From: an uncultured Pelagibacteraceae bacterium
Lineage (GTDB): Bacteria; Pseudomonadota; Alphaproteobacteria; Pelagibacterales; Pelagibacteraceae
Reading direction: 5' to 3'
DNA: 64,000 nt
Assembly (NCBI GenBank): GCA_902555585.1
Contig: CACDSY010000001.1
Location: 124,001-188,000 of the forward strand
Positions 25,446 to 34,041 of the stretch are shown piece after piece (position 1 is the first letter of the stretch; every line of letters starts with the position of its first letter). Under the pieces are notes generated by a model. That model was not told the origin of the DNA. It made no database searches and saw nothing but the letters and a program-made list of their open reading frames with translations. Made by a program: the position numbers and the translations under genes.

Positions 25446-26942
25446 ATGAAATTATTTTTTATACTTGGAAATCAGTTATTTCCATTAAAAAACCTCGACC
25501 GCTTCAAAAAAGACCACCTATTTTTTATGTCAGAAGACTACCAATTATGTACATATGAAAGACATCATAAATTAAAAATTCTACTATTTTTATCTTCAAT
25601 GAGATCTTATGCGGATAAATTGAAGGAAAATAAATTTAAGCTTAATTACTCAAAAATTGATTCTACTGATTTTAAAAAGGACTATACGAAGAAATTAGAA
25701 AAATTGTTAAAGATGAATAAGATAAAAGAAGTAACTAGTTTTGAAATAGAGGATAAATTTTTTGAAACAAAAATAAATAATTTTTTAAAAAAACAAAATA
25801 TTCAGTGGAATATAATTCGATCGCCAATGTTTTTAGATAGTCGTGAAGATTTTAAAAAATATTTATCAAAAACAAAAAAACCCTTCATGGCAAAGTTTTA
25901 TAAAGAAAAGCGAGAAAGATTAAATATTTTGTTAAACAAAGATGGTACACCAGAGGGAGGAAAATGGAGTTTTGATGAGGATAATAGAAAAAAACTGCCA
26001 AAAAATATCTTAATACCAAAATTTCCAGAAATTAAAGAGACTAAACATACAAAAAGTTTAAAACCAATTATTGAAAAATTATTTAGTAAACATCCAGGTG
26101 ATACCAAAAAATTTTGGTTTGCAACTGAATATAAAGATATTTCAAAATTATTAGATTTTTTTATTAAAGATAAGTTAAACCTATTTGGTGATTACGAAGA
26201 TGCTGTTGATCAAAAAAATAATATTTTATTTCACAGTGCTCTTAGTCCGTATTTAAATCTAGGTTTAATAACTCCAGACATTATCATTCAAAAAATAATG
26301 ACTTATCACCATAATAAGAGTGTGAGACTAAATTCTTTAGAAGGTTATATAAGACAAATAATTGGTTGGAGAGAGTTTATGAGAGGAATATATCAAAATT
26401 ATAGTAAAGAAATGGAAAGTGGAAATTTCTTTAAACATAATAGAAAAATGAAAGATACATTCTATGATGGCAGCACTGGTTTGGATCCTTTAGATCATGC
26501 AATTAAAAATGCTGACAAATTTGGTTGGTCGCACCACATTGAAAGATTAATGATATTATCAAATATTATGAATTTATGCGAAGTTGAACCAAAATCAGTT
26601 TATAAATGGTTCATGGAAATGTTTGTGGACTCATCTGATTGGGTTATGGTTCCAAATGTTTATGGAATGGGTTTGTTTAGTGATGGTGGAATTTTCGCAA
26701 CTAAGCCTTATATCTGTGGATCAAGTTATTTTATGAAAATGATGGATTTTAAAAAGGGCAACTGGTGTAATGTTATGGATGGTCTTTATTGGCGTTTCAT
26801 AGATAGAAATAGAAAATTTTTTTTGAAAAATCCAAGGTTGTCTATGATGGTAAGAATTTTTGATAAAATGAAAGAGGATAGAAAAAAATTGATATTATCA
26901 GAAGCAAACAAATTCATTAAAGATAATACTTATGGGAATTAA
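25446..26942 (+). CDS. Cryptochrome/photolyase (FeS-BCP/PhrB-like branch)
   Basis: A 498-residue flavoprotein related to the deoxyribodipyrimidine photolyase-related (CryPro, PhrB) branch that repairs (6-4) UV photoproducts with light. It starts MKLFFILGNQLFP, has the N-terminal antenna domain, and the FAD region includes SALSPYLNLGLITP (264-277), EGYIRQIIGWREFMRGIY (299-316) and the NPRLSMMVRIFDKM tail (462-475). Only C378, C424 and C441 remain in the C-terminal half, and the CxxC pair normal for the 4Fe-4S cluster is not seen, so the cluster may be absent. It forms an operon with DUF393 and DUF2256 genes. Confidence 0.88.
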   Translation: MKLFFILGNQLFPLKNLDRFKKDHLFFMSEDYQLCTYERHHKLKILLFLSSMRSYADKLKENKFKLNYSKIDSTDFKKDYTKKLEKLLKMNKIKEVTSFEIEDKFFETKINNFLKKQNIQWNIIRSPMFLDSREDFKKYLSKTKKPFMAKFYKEKRERLNILLNKDGTPEGGKWSFDEDNRKKLPKNILIPKFPEIKETKHTKSLKPIIEKLFSKHPGDTKKFWFATEYKDISKLLDFFIKDKLNLFGDYEDAVDQKNNILFHSALSPYLNLGLITPDIIIQKIMTYHHNKSVRLNSLEGYIRQIIGWREFMRGIYQNYSKEMESGNFFKHNRKMKDTFYDGSTGLDPLDHAIKNADKFGWSHHIERLMILSNIMNLCEVEPKSVYKWFMEMFVDSSDWVMVPNVYGMGLFSDGGIFATKPYICGSSYFMKMMDFKKGNWCNVMDGLYWRFIDRNRKFFLKNPRLSMMVRIFDKMKEDRKKLILSEANKFIKDNTYGN

Positions 26943-27303
26943 AGTTTATTTTAACGATTCTTGCAATATTTGTAGAATGGAAATAAATCATTATAAAAAA
27001 ATTGCAAATAGTGATTTGGAGTGGATAGATATTACAAATAATGATGAGGCTATAAAAATAACATCTAAGTCGCAAAAAGAGTTGCTCAGAAGATTGCATG
27101 TAATAAATGATGGTGAAGTTATTGGAGGTGCTAAAGCATTTATTATAATTTGGTCAAAAATACCAAAATATAAAATCCTATCTAAAATTTTTTCAATAAA
27201 ACCCTTATTTATTATTTTTAATTATATTTACGAAATTGCTGCATTTTTCTTATTTTTAAAAAACAGAAAACAATTAAATGAAAAAACAAAACCTACCAAC
27301 TAA
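26932..27303 (+). CDS. DUF393 (DCC-family) thiol-disulfide oxidoreductase-like protein
   Basis: A 123-residue protein with the family opening [14 protein letters not shown], so the CxxC pair is C11/C14. The C-terminal third is hydrophobic ([20 protein letters not shown]) and probably touches or spans the membrane. DCC proteins are predicted redox proteins without a settled role. The start overlaps the photolyase end by 11 bp, and its end overlaps the DUF2256 gene by 26 bp, so all three are co-translated. Confidence 0.87.
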   Translation: MGIKVYFNDSCNICRMEINHYKKIANSDLEWIDITNNDEAIKITSKSQKELLRRLHVINDGEVIGGAKAFIIIWSKIPKYKILSKIFSIKPLFIIFNYIYEIAAFFLFLKNRKQLNEKTKPTN

Positions 27304-27406
27304 GGTATGCAAAGTTTGTAACAAGCCTTTTTCTTGGAGAAAAAAATGGAAACTTAATTGGGAAAAAGTTAAGTATTGCTCGAAGAGATGCGCCTCTAGT
27401 AATTAA
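27278..27406 (+). CDS. DUF2256 small zinc-ribbon-like protein (42 aa)
   Basis: A 42-residue protein with two cysteine pairs, C11/C14 (VCKVC) and C34/C38 (YCSKRC), around a basic, tryptophan-rich centre ([17 protein letters not shown]). This matches DUF2256, a short predicted zinc-binding family I have often seen beside photolyase/cryptochrome genes. The ATG lies inside the end of the DUF393 gene. A nucleic-acid or partner-binding role with the photolyase is an inference. Confidence 0.88.
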   Translation: MKKQNLPTKVCKVCNKPFSWRKKWKLNWEKVKYCSKRCASSN

Positions 27407-27700
27407 TTATTGTGTATTGCTTTTTCTAGGATCTTTAAGTGATTTTAAGATTTTTGATAGCCCCGTAATTTTTAAACTATAATAAATCACATAAATTAAG
27501 GTTAGTCCCAAAGCCATGGTAGATAGAAACACAAAGATGGCTGTCAAAATTTTTTCTTGGAACCAGTTCTCTACTCCAGAGTTAGAATAATAAAGAATAT
27601 TCCAAAACGCGACGAAAATTAACTCATATATGATTATAATTTTGAACATATGGTTGATATAGTTCTCAATATAATTAATACTATTCAATTCTTGTCGCAT
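27407..27700 (-). CDS. Two-helix membrane protein of unknown function (97 aa)
   Basis: A 97-residue protein with two long hydrophobic segments (IIIIYELIFVAFWNILYY and ILTAIFVFLSTMALGLTLIYVIYYSL), a short loop and a basic C-terminal tail. I recognise no family. Its stop abuts the stop of the DUF2256 gene. Confidence 0.6.
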   Translation of the reverse strand: MRQELNSINYIENYINHMFKIIIIYELIFVAFWNILYYSNSGVENWFQEKILTAIFVFLSTMALGLTLIYVIYYSLKITGLSKILKSLKDPRKSNTQ

Positions 27701-27737
27701 GTCGATAAAAATTTATGAGATAAAATAAAGAAAATAA

Positions 27738-28493
27738 ATGAAAAAAGTAATTTGGATAACTGGCGGTAGCAGTGGAATAGGAAAAGCAGTTGCATTGAAG
27801 TTTGCAAATAAAGGATGGCAGGTAATTATATCATCAAGACGTGAGGAAGTCTTAAAAGATATTTCAGATAAAAATGAAAATATTGATTATTTGAAATTAG
27901 ATATTGTTGATTATGAAGCATGTAATTCAGTTTTTAAAACAATCGTGGAGAAATACAATAAGGTTGATATTTGTTTTTTTTCTACTGCAATTTATGAGCC
28001 TGAAAAAGAGAAGGATTTTGATCTTCAGAATATAATTGATGTTACAAATGTGAATTATATTGGAACCATAAACTGTATTAAAGCTGTTGAAAAATATTAC
28101 AAAGAAAAAAGGCAAGGAGTTATATCTATTGTATCTTCTACTGCAGGATACAGAGGATTGCCAAATTCAACTGCCTATGGGCCTGCAAAAGCAGCTCTTA
28201 TTAATTTAGCAGAAAGTTTATATCTTGATTTTCAAAGATATGATGTTCGCGTATGTCTAGTCAGCCCTGGATTTATCAAAACAAGACTTACGGATAAAAA
28301 CACATTTAAAATGCCATTTTTAAAAACCACACAATATGCGGCTGAACAGATTTATGATGGTTTAATAAATAAAAATTCATTTGAAATAGCTTTTCCTAGA
28401 AGTTTATTTTTAATATTAAAATTTTTTAAGATTTTGCCAAATGGGATCTACTTATATTTGATAAGAAAAATGACGAAGCTTCAAAAAAAATAA
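27738..28493 (+). CDS. SDR-family oxidoreductase
   Basis: A 251-residue classical short-chain dehydrogenase with TGGSSGIGKA (8-17) for NAD(P), the catalytic serine in SIVSSTAGYRG, and Y-x-x-x-K in TAYGPAKAAL. The C-terminal part ends in a hydrophobic, basic helix (RSLFLILKFFKILPNG), suggesting a lipid-like substrate or membrane contact. Genes of this type occur with FAD-oxidase/DUF1365/CFA/DUF3833 clusters in other proteobacteria; here it converges on that cluster with a 2-bp gap. Confidence 0.88.
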   Translation: MKKVIWITGGSSGIGKAVALKFANKGWQVIISSRREEVLKDISDKNENIDYLKLDIVDYEACNSVFKTIVEKYNKVDICFFSTAIYEPEKEKDFDLQNIIDVTNVNYIGTINCIKAVEKYYKEKRQGVISIVSSTAGYRGLPNSTAYGPAKAALINLAESLYLDFQRYDVRVCLVSPGFIKTRLTDKNTFKMPFLKTTQYAAEQIYDGLINKNSFEIAFPRSLFLILKFFKILPNGIYLYLIRKMTKLQKK

Positions 28494-28495
28494 AT

Positions 28496-29032
28496 TTAAT
28501 CTTTTACAAACATCACAGTTAATTCTGCAACCTTAATACCAAACTTTGTCATTTTTGCTCTATTAATTGCTACTCTTTCATCTTGCATAAAGATCCAATC
28601 ATCAAAAGTTATTTTCATTTCTCTTCCTTTTACAGGAACTAACAGTACATATTCAAACTTAAATGCAGGACCATAAGAAAAACCCTTTGCAGTTCCAACT
28701 ACATCTCCAGCAGTGCCTTCATAGTTATGTTCATCGATTTTATTGATTGTCCATTGCCTATTTTGAATTTCTCCATCGTTCCAAACAAATTTTTCGTCAA
28801 GTATTAATTGTTTTCCATCCCACTTTCCATCTAGGTCTGCAGAAAATTGTCTTGTCACTTTACCTGATCTATTTTGTAAAATTCCCCATGCTTTTACATT
28901 TCCAGATAAATACTCTTCTATTATTAATCTAGGTTTTTGGTTTTTGAAATCTTCTGGTTTCATTGCTTGGTTTGATGAACAACTTGTAATCAATACTGAG
29001 ATTATTATCAATAATAAATATTTTATTTTCAT
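28496..29032 (-). CDS. DUF3833-family lipoprotein
   Basis: A 178-residue protein with an N-terminal lipoprotein signal (LITSC lipobox with C18), so it is anchored on the periplasmic side. The remainder fits DUF3833: repeated tryptophan-bearing beta strands (NVKAWGILQNRSG, FVWNDGEIQNRQW and the WIFMQDERVAINRA segment), a lipocalin-like pattern. In other proteobacteria the family is found with CFA-synthase and DUF1365 genes, as here, and probably binds or carries a lipid product. It is the last gene of a long leftward run. Confidence 0.85.
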   Translation of the reverse strand: MKIKYLLLIIISVLITSCSSNQAMKPEDFKNQKPRLIIEEYLSGNVKAWGILQNRSGKVTRQFSADLDGKWDGKQLILDEKFVWNDGEIQNRQWTINKIDEHNYEGTAGDVVGTAKGFSYGPAFKFEYVLLVPVKGREMKITFDDWIFMQDERVAINRAKMTKFGIKVAELTVMFVKD

Positions 29033-29040
29033 AGTATTAT

Positions 29041-30213
29041 TTATTTTTGAAGAGCAAATTGGATTAAGTCTATATTTTTTGATTTAAAACCTGCTTCACA
29101 ATAAGATAAATAAAAATTCCACATTCTTTTAAAAGTATTGTCAAAGCCTTGGGATTGAATTTGTTCCCATTTTTCTAAGAACTCTTCTCTCCAAATATTT
29201 AATGTATTTGAGTAATGATCACCATAAGAATTGCAATTTTCAAACTTAAGTCCAGACTGATTTGCTAGATTTACTAACTCATTTTTACTAGGTAAAAAAC
29301 CACCAGGAAAAATATATTTTTGGATAAAATCAGTTTTACTTTTATATCTATCATAGATGGTGTCATCTATAGTAATTGATTGTATAGCAGCTGTTCCTCC
29401 ATCAACTAAGTTTTCTTTAATAGTATTAAAATAATTTTTTAAATAACTCTGCCCTACCGCTTCTATCATTTCTATAGAAGCTATTGAATTATAATTATTT
29501 TTAACATCTCTAAAATCTAACATTTGTATATTTATTTTTTCATTCAAACCTTCCTTGTGAATTCTTTCTTTTGAATATTCGTATTGTTTTTTAGAGATTG
29601 TTATACAATCTAACTTTACGTCATAATTTTTTCCAATATATTCTGCAAATCCTCCCCACCCACAACCAATTTCAAGCATCTTATCGCCTGATTTAGGTTT
29701 AACAAGACTCGAGAGCTTTTTATATTTATTTAACTGAGCTTTTTCCAAATCATTACTATCCTCAAAAATTGCACTTGAATAAGTTAGGGTTTTATCAAGC
29801 CATAATGAGAAAAATTCATTTCCTAAATCGTAATGCTTTCTAATGTTTTCTTTACTCCTATATTTATTATTTTTAATAAACAAACCTTTGATTTTATTAA
29901 ATATTGAAAGATCGAAAGAGCCAGAAAATTTATGAACTATTTTTATATTTTTTGCCGCTAGCTCTATAAGATTAGTTAAATTATTTGTCTCAAAATAATT
30001 ATCCATATATGCTTCGGCCAGACCTACACTTCCATTTTTGATAATTTTAAAAGTTAACCCTGGTTTATTTATTTTTAGATCAGCATTTAATTTTTCATTA
30101 CCATTTCCGAAGGTATATTCTTTTCCATCATGGTTTATTATTTTTAAATTTCCATGTTTAATAAATTTTAGTGAGTTAAATACAATTTTATCTGATAATT
30201 TACTCAAATTCAC
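29041..30213 (-). CDS. Cyclopropane-fatty-acyl-phospholipid synthase-family methyltransferase
   Basis: A 390-residue SAM-dependent enzyme that acts on double bonds of membrane acyl chains. NIRKHYDLGNEFFSLWLD (123-140) is the family lipid-site motif and LEIGCGWGGF (180-189) the SAM site. The N-terminal lipid-binding part is complete. Because it is next to an FAD oxidase, a DUF1365 protein and DUF3833, the product may not be a plain cyclopropane: similar sets in Rhodobacter make methylated or furan fatty acids. Its start overlaps the DUF1365 end by 14 bp. Confidence 0.92.
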   Translation of the reverse strand: MNLSKLSDKIVFNSLKFIKHGNLKIINHDGKEYTFGNGNEKLNADLKINKPGLTFKIIKNGSVGLAEAYMDNYFETNNLTNLIELAAKNIKIVHKFSGSFDLSIFNKIKGLFIKNNKYRSKENIRKHYDLGNEFFSLWLDKTLTYSSAIFEDSNDLEKAQLNKYKKLSSLVKPKSGDKMLEIGCGWGGFAEYIGKNYDVKLDCITISKKQYEYSKERIHKEGLNEKINIQMLDFRDVKNNYNSIASIEMIEAVGQSYLKNYFNTIKENLVDGGTAAIQSITIDDTIYDRYKSKTDFIQKYIFPGGFLPSKNELVNLANQSGLKFENCNSYGDHYSNTLNIWREEFLEKWEQIQSQGFDNTFKRMWNFYLSYCEAGFKSKNIDLIQFALQK

Positions 30214-30976
30214 TTTTTTCTACCGAACTATTATTTTTAATATTTATTTTTTTTTTAATAAACTTTATTCCTTTTAACCATAGTTTAAATGCCTCATAGT
30301 GAATTGCGGCAATAACTTTAAATGTCATCAAGGGGTGAAAAATATAGGAAACAAATAGATTTTTGTTACTAAATTCTTTTGCGGTACCGTCCTGGGATGC
30401 AAATAAAAGTTTACCTTCATTATCAGATTGGTCAATTATAACTGATATTTTGTCTGAGGGCTTATTTACTCTAAATTTATAATTACACTCCATATCTATG
30501 AAGGGCGATACATGAAATTTTTTTACACAACTATTTCTTAAAGTTTCATTATCTTCAGCTTTGAAAATGTACGTGTGTTGTTCACCAAATGTATTTTTAA
30601 CCTCATAAAATAAAGAGATTATCTTATCGTACTTATCATATATAAAGAAAACACTTAGAGGATTAAATACATAACCTAATATTCTTGGATAACAGAATAA
30701 TTTGATTTTAACCTCTTTATTGTCGATACCAATATTTTCTAGTTTTTTTTTTACCCAGTTTTTTAAAGAGGTACCATCTCTATCCCCATGGTCTTTGTCA
30801 AAAAAACTAATGATATTGAATTTATTATATGAAAATAATTTAATTTTATTATCAATTTCATTCAAATCATCTAAGTCTATTAATAATGAAAAAACTCTAT
30901 ATTTGAAATAATGATTTTTAGGTTTAAATCGTCTGTGTATTACTTTTCCTATATATATCTTGGAGTTTTTAAGCAT
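30200..30976 (-). CDS. DUF1365-family protein
   Basis: A 258-residue protein starting with IYIGKVIHRRFKPKNHYFKY, then GDRDGTSLKNW and YPRILGYVFNPLSVFF, all typical of DUF1365. No biochemical function is established to my knowledge, but the family nearly always lies between an FAD-dependent amine-oxidase-like gene and a CFA-synthase gene, as it does here, with overlaps of 8 and 14 bp. A role in modifying membrane fatty acids is inferred. Confidence 0.9.
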   Translation of the reverse strand: MLKNSKIYIGKVIHRRFKPKNHYFKYRVFSLLIDLDDLNEIDNKIKLFSYNKFNIISFFDKDHGDRDGTSLKNWVKKKLENIGIDNKEVKIKLFCYPRILGYVFNPLSVFFIYDKYDKIISLFYEVKNTFGEQHTYIFKAEDNETLRNSCVKKFHVSPFIDMECNYKFRVNKPSDKISVIIDQSDNEGKLLFASQDGTAKEFSNKNLFVSYIFHPLMTFKVIAAIHYEAFKLWLKGIKFIKKKINIKNNSSVEKSEFE

Positions 30977-32207
30977 TTATATACTTAATCATATCTATTG
31001 ATGATTTTATACCATCTTCATGAAATCCATATCCAAAATAACTACCACAAAATAAAATATTATTTTTATTTTGAATTAGGTGAAGATCTTTCTGGCTATT
31101 GATTGCATTTTGATCAAAGTAAGGGTGTGTAAATATAACTTTTCGGATTATCTTATCTTCGGATATTTCTAAATAAGGATTTAATGTTAAAAAAATATTT
31201 TTATTTATATTCAAATTTTGTAATAGGTTTAACCAATAAGTAATCGAATTTTTTTCACTATTCTCAGATTCAATCGAGGAATTCCATGAACACCAAGCAC
31301 TTCTATTATTTGGCATATAACTTATATCCTCATGGACTATAGCCTCATTTGTTTTATATTTAAAATTACTTAAGATCTTATTTTCTATTTCTTCAGGATT
31401 TTCAATTAAAGAGAGAGCTTGATTAGCATGAGTAGCTAATACAACTTTATCGTAAGTAAAATATTCATTTTTATCTCCATAATAAACCTGAACTCCTGAT
31501 CCAATTCTTTTAATTTTATTAATATTGTAATTTTTATAATATTCTCCACTGATTTTACTTAGAATTTTATCTACATATGTTCTACTTCTTTTGGAAACTG
31601 TAAACCATTGTGGTCGATCTTTTAATTTGAACAATCCATGATTTTGAAAAAATTTAAAAAAAAATTTCAATGGCATTTGTTTTGCCTCGTAAGGGGGCAT
31701 TGACCATATAGCTGATACCATAGGAATAATATGAAATTTGATAAAGTACTCTGACAATTTTAAATTGTCTAAATAGTTACCTAAAGTAATATTTTCGTTA
31801 ATTGGATCTTGGTTTTCACTTTGTTTATAAAAACTGATTATAGTAAAAAACATCTTCAAAAATTTTATATTTAACAAGTTTGATTTATTGCTAAAAATTC
31901 CAGAAAGACCTTTTCCACAATATTCTATATTTGAGTCTCTAACGGATACTGAGAATGACATATTGCTTCTTTCGATAGCAATATCATTTTCTTGAAAAAA
32001 ATTTATTAAATTTGGATAAGTTTTTTTATTAAATACAATAAAGCCTATATCAACAGGAACTATATTATCTCCGACATTAACATCAATAGTATGAGAATGA
32101 CCTCCAAAATGGTCTTCTTTCTCAAATAGATCTACTTTATATTTTTTAGATAAACTGTACGCTGCACTTAGACCTGATATACCAGAGCCTATAATAGCAA
32201 ATTTCAT
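30969..32207 (-). CDS. FAD-dependent oxidoreductase (amine-oxidase/desaturase-like)
   Basis: A 412-residue flavoprotein with the N-terminal dinucleotide fold FAIIGSGISGLSAAYSLS and a GGHSHTIDV flavin contact soon after. NGRSAWCSWN-like and NILFCGSYFGYGFHEDGIKS segments near the end are typical of the NAD(P)-binding proteins paired with DUF1365 and CFA synthases. A desaturase role on a methylated fatty acid, as proposed for the Rhodobacter furan-fatty-acid route, is possible. Its ATG overlaps the EamA stop by one base. Confidence 0.88.
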   Translation of the reverse strand: MKFAIIGSGISGLSAAYSLSKKYKVDLFEKEDHFGGHSHTIDVNVGDNIVPVDIGFIVFNKKTYPNLINFFQENDIAIERSNMSFSVSVRDSNIEYCGKGLSGIFSNKSNLLNIKFLKMFFTIISFYKQSENQDPINENITLGNYLDNLKLSEYFIKFHIIPMVSAIWSMPPYEAKQMPLKFFFKFFQNHGLFKLKDRPQWFTVSKRSRTYVDKILSKISGEYYKNYNINKIKRIGSGVQVYYGDKNEYFTYDKVVLATHANQALSLIENPEEIENKILSNFKYKTNEAIVHEDISYMPNNRSAWCSWNSSIESENSEKNSITYWLNLLQNLNINKNIFLTLNPYLEISEDKIIRKVIFTHPYFDQNAINSQKDLHLIQNKNNILFCGSYFGYGFHEDGIKSSIDMIKYINA

Positions 32208-33085
32208 TATTGAGGATTATATTTATTTTCTTTTGTAAAGGATGAGACAAATTGTAGAAAAACTGCAAGAATTATAATGCTTCCTCCTATTAATACGTAG
32301 AATGAAGGGTTTTCATTTACAAATAGCCAAGCCCAAAGAGGACCAAGTATCGCCTCTGTAAGCATTATTATGCCAACCATAGCTGATAGAGTTTTTCTCG
32401 CACCAATTGTTATAAAAATAAAGCCAAGTCCTATTTGAAATGTCCCAGACAAAAATGCCAAAAACATATCATTTAAAGATATAGAAATTTTTGTTGAAGC
32501 TAAAAAACCTATTATCATTGCAACTATTCCAGCAACTAATTGTAGGGGCACCATATCTACATGAGGATATCTTCTTACAATTAAAATTAGAGATGCAAAG
32601 GTAATTGGCATTACAAAGGCAACGATATTTCCAGACATTTGTCCACTTGATAGAGTATTTCCTAGCATTAAAATTAATCCAGAAATTGCTAAAATGATAG
32701 AAGCTAAAGTAATTTTTGAAATTTTTTCTTTTAAAAAAAAATATCCAAATATCGCTAAGAAAATTGTTTGTGTTTGTATTATGAAGTTTGTATTTGCAAC
32801 AGTAGTATTATACATAGCAAAAACGTAACTGCTAAATCCAATGCCTAATATAATTCCACCAATTAAGCCAGGAATTCCCGATACATAAATTTTTTTAAAT
32901 ACCTCTTTTTTGTAAGTTGCAATTAAAAAAATAGTTACAACAATTATAAAAAAAACCTGTCTCCAAAATAAGATTTGCCATAAAGTTGATCCTTCAAATG
33001 ATTTAACTATCAACCCACCAAAACTAAGACAAAATGCACCAAAAAAGATTAATAATGGACCTGGTATCTTTGAAATAAAATTCAT
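32207..33085 (-). CDS. EamA/DMT-family transporter
   Basis: A 292-residue membrane protein with about ten helices, a paralogue of the proteins at 2608 and 16700 (LWQILFWRQ near residue 35, YNTTVANTNFIIQTQTIFLA near 90). It overlaps pxpC by 4 bp on one side and the FAD oxidase by one base on the other. The tight link to pxpBC makes 5-oxoproline or glutamate-related transport a candidate role. Confidence 0.86.
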   Translation of the reverse strand: MNFISKIPGPLLIFFGAFCLSFGGLIVKSFEGSTLWQILFWRQVFFIIVVTIFLIATYKKEVFKKIYVSGIPGLIGGIILGIGFSSYVFAMYNTTVANTNFIIQTQTIFLAIFGYFFLKEKISKITLASIILAISGLILMLGNTLSSGQMSGNIVAFVMPITFASLILIVRRYPHVDMVPLQLVAGIVAMIIGFLASTKISISLNDMFLAFLSGTFQIGLGFIFITIGARKTLSAMVGIIMLTEAILGPLWAWLFVNENPSFYVLIGGSIIILAVFLQFVSSFTKENKYNPQ

Positions 33086-34041
33086 TTAATATTGGAAATC
33101 AAATTTTGAGTTTCCATCTCATACAACTTAAAAATAGTTTCTGCATCTTTTAAATTAATTTCTTTAAATTTAATTTTTGATCCTGGAGGTATTTGTACTA
33201 GTTTGTCATAATCAGCGCTTATTACAACTCCGATCTTAGGGTAACCACCTATGGTTCCATGATCAGATAGCATAATTATTGGATCCCCATCTGCTGTGAT
33301 TTGGATAACACCCTTCACTAATCCTTCTGACTTTATATTTGTATTTTTAATATTACTAATCTTAGGTCCTTTAAGTCTTATACCCATACGGTCACTTAAT
33401 TTGGTTACATTAAATTCATCACTAAAAAATGAATCTATTGCGTCCTTTGAAAAATAATCAAAATGAGGTCCTTTTATTATTCTAATATTTTCAATTTTAG
33501 AGTTTAGGTATTCTATTTTATTTTTTGGCAGGATTTTTTTTATATTTTTTAAATGAATTATTTGTCCTTTCTTAAGTTTTTCTCCACTATTAGCACCAAT
33601 TTTAGCCTTAGTATTAGTAGAACAACTATTTAAATAATAATCCACCTCAAATGTGCCTCCAATAGATAAATAACCATATACTGATCGATTGGTAGACAGT
33701 ATATCTAAGCAATCATTATTCTCTAAAATAATATTTTCGTAACAACTAAATTCTAAATTTTTGTTTTTTCTTATAATTTTAAAATTAACATCTCCAGTAA
33801 CATTGATGGAGATATTTTCTCCTATATATTTCAATTTTGGACCTTGATATGCAAATTCAACAACCGGATTATTTATTTCATTGTTTGAAATGGTATTTGC
33901 TAATAAAAAATTCCTATTATCCATTGCTCCACTAAAAGGTATGCCTATATGATAAAAATTATTTCTACCGTTATCTTGAAATGTAGAATTGATACCTGGT
34001 CGTAATACCTCAAAATAATTTTTATTCATATTTTTTTTCAT
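33082..34041 (-). CDS. pxpC: 5-oxoprolinase subunit C (biotin-dependent carboxyltransferase fold)
   Basis: PxpA, PxpB and PxpC together open 5-oxoproline to glutamate with ATP. This 319-residue subunit begins with FEVLRPGINSTFQDNGR and IGIPFSGAMD, typical of PxpC (KipA/AHS2 domain), and has GVIQITADGDPIIMLSDHGT and GGYPKIGVVISAD near the C-terminus. It overlaps pxpB by 20 bp. The complex recycles the cyclised form of glutamate that arises from glutathione, glutamine or peptide breakdown. Confidence 0.92.
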   Translation of the reverse strand: MKKNMNKNYFEVLRPGINSTFQDNGRNNFYHIGIPFSGAMDNRNFLLANTISNNEINNPVVEFAYQGPKLKYIGENISINVTGDVNFKIIRKNKNLEFSCYENIILENNDCLDILSTNRSVYGYLSIGGTFEVDYYLNSCSTNTKAKIGANSGEKLKKGQIIHLKNIKKILPKNKIEYLNSKIENIRIIKGPHFDYFSKDAIDSFFSDEFNVTKLSDRMGIRLKGPKISNIKNTNIKSEGLVKGVIQITADGDPIIMLSDHGTIGGYPKIGVVISADYDKLVQIPPGSKIKFKEINLKDAETIFKLYEMETQNLISNIK

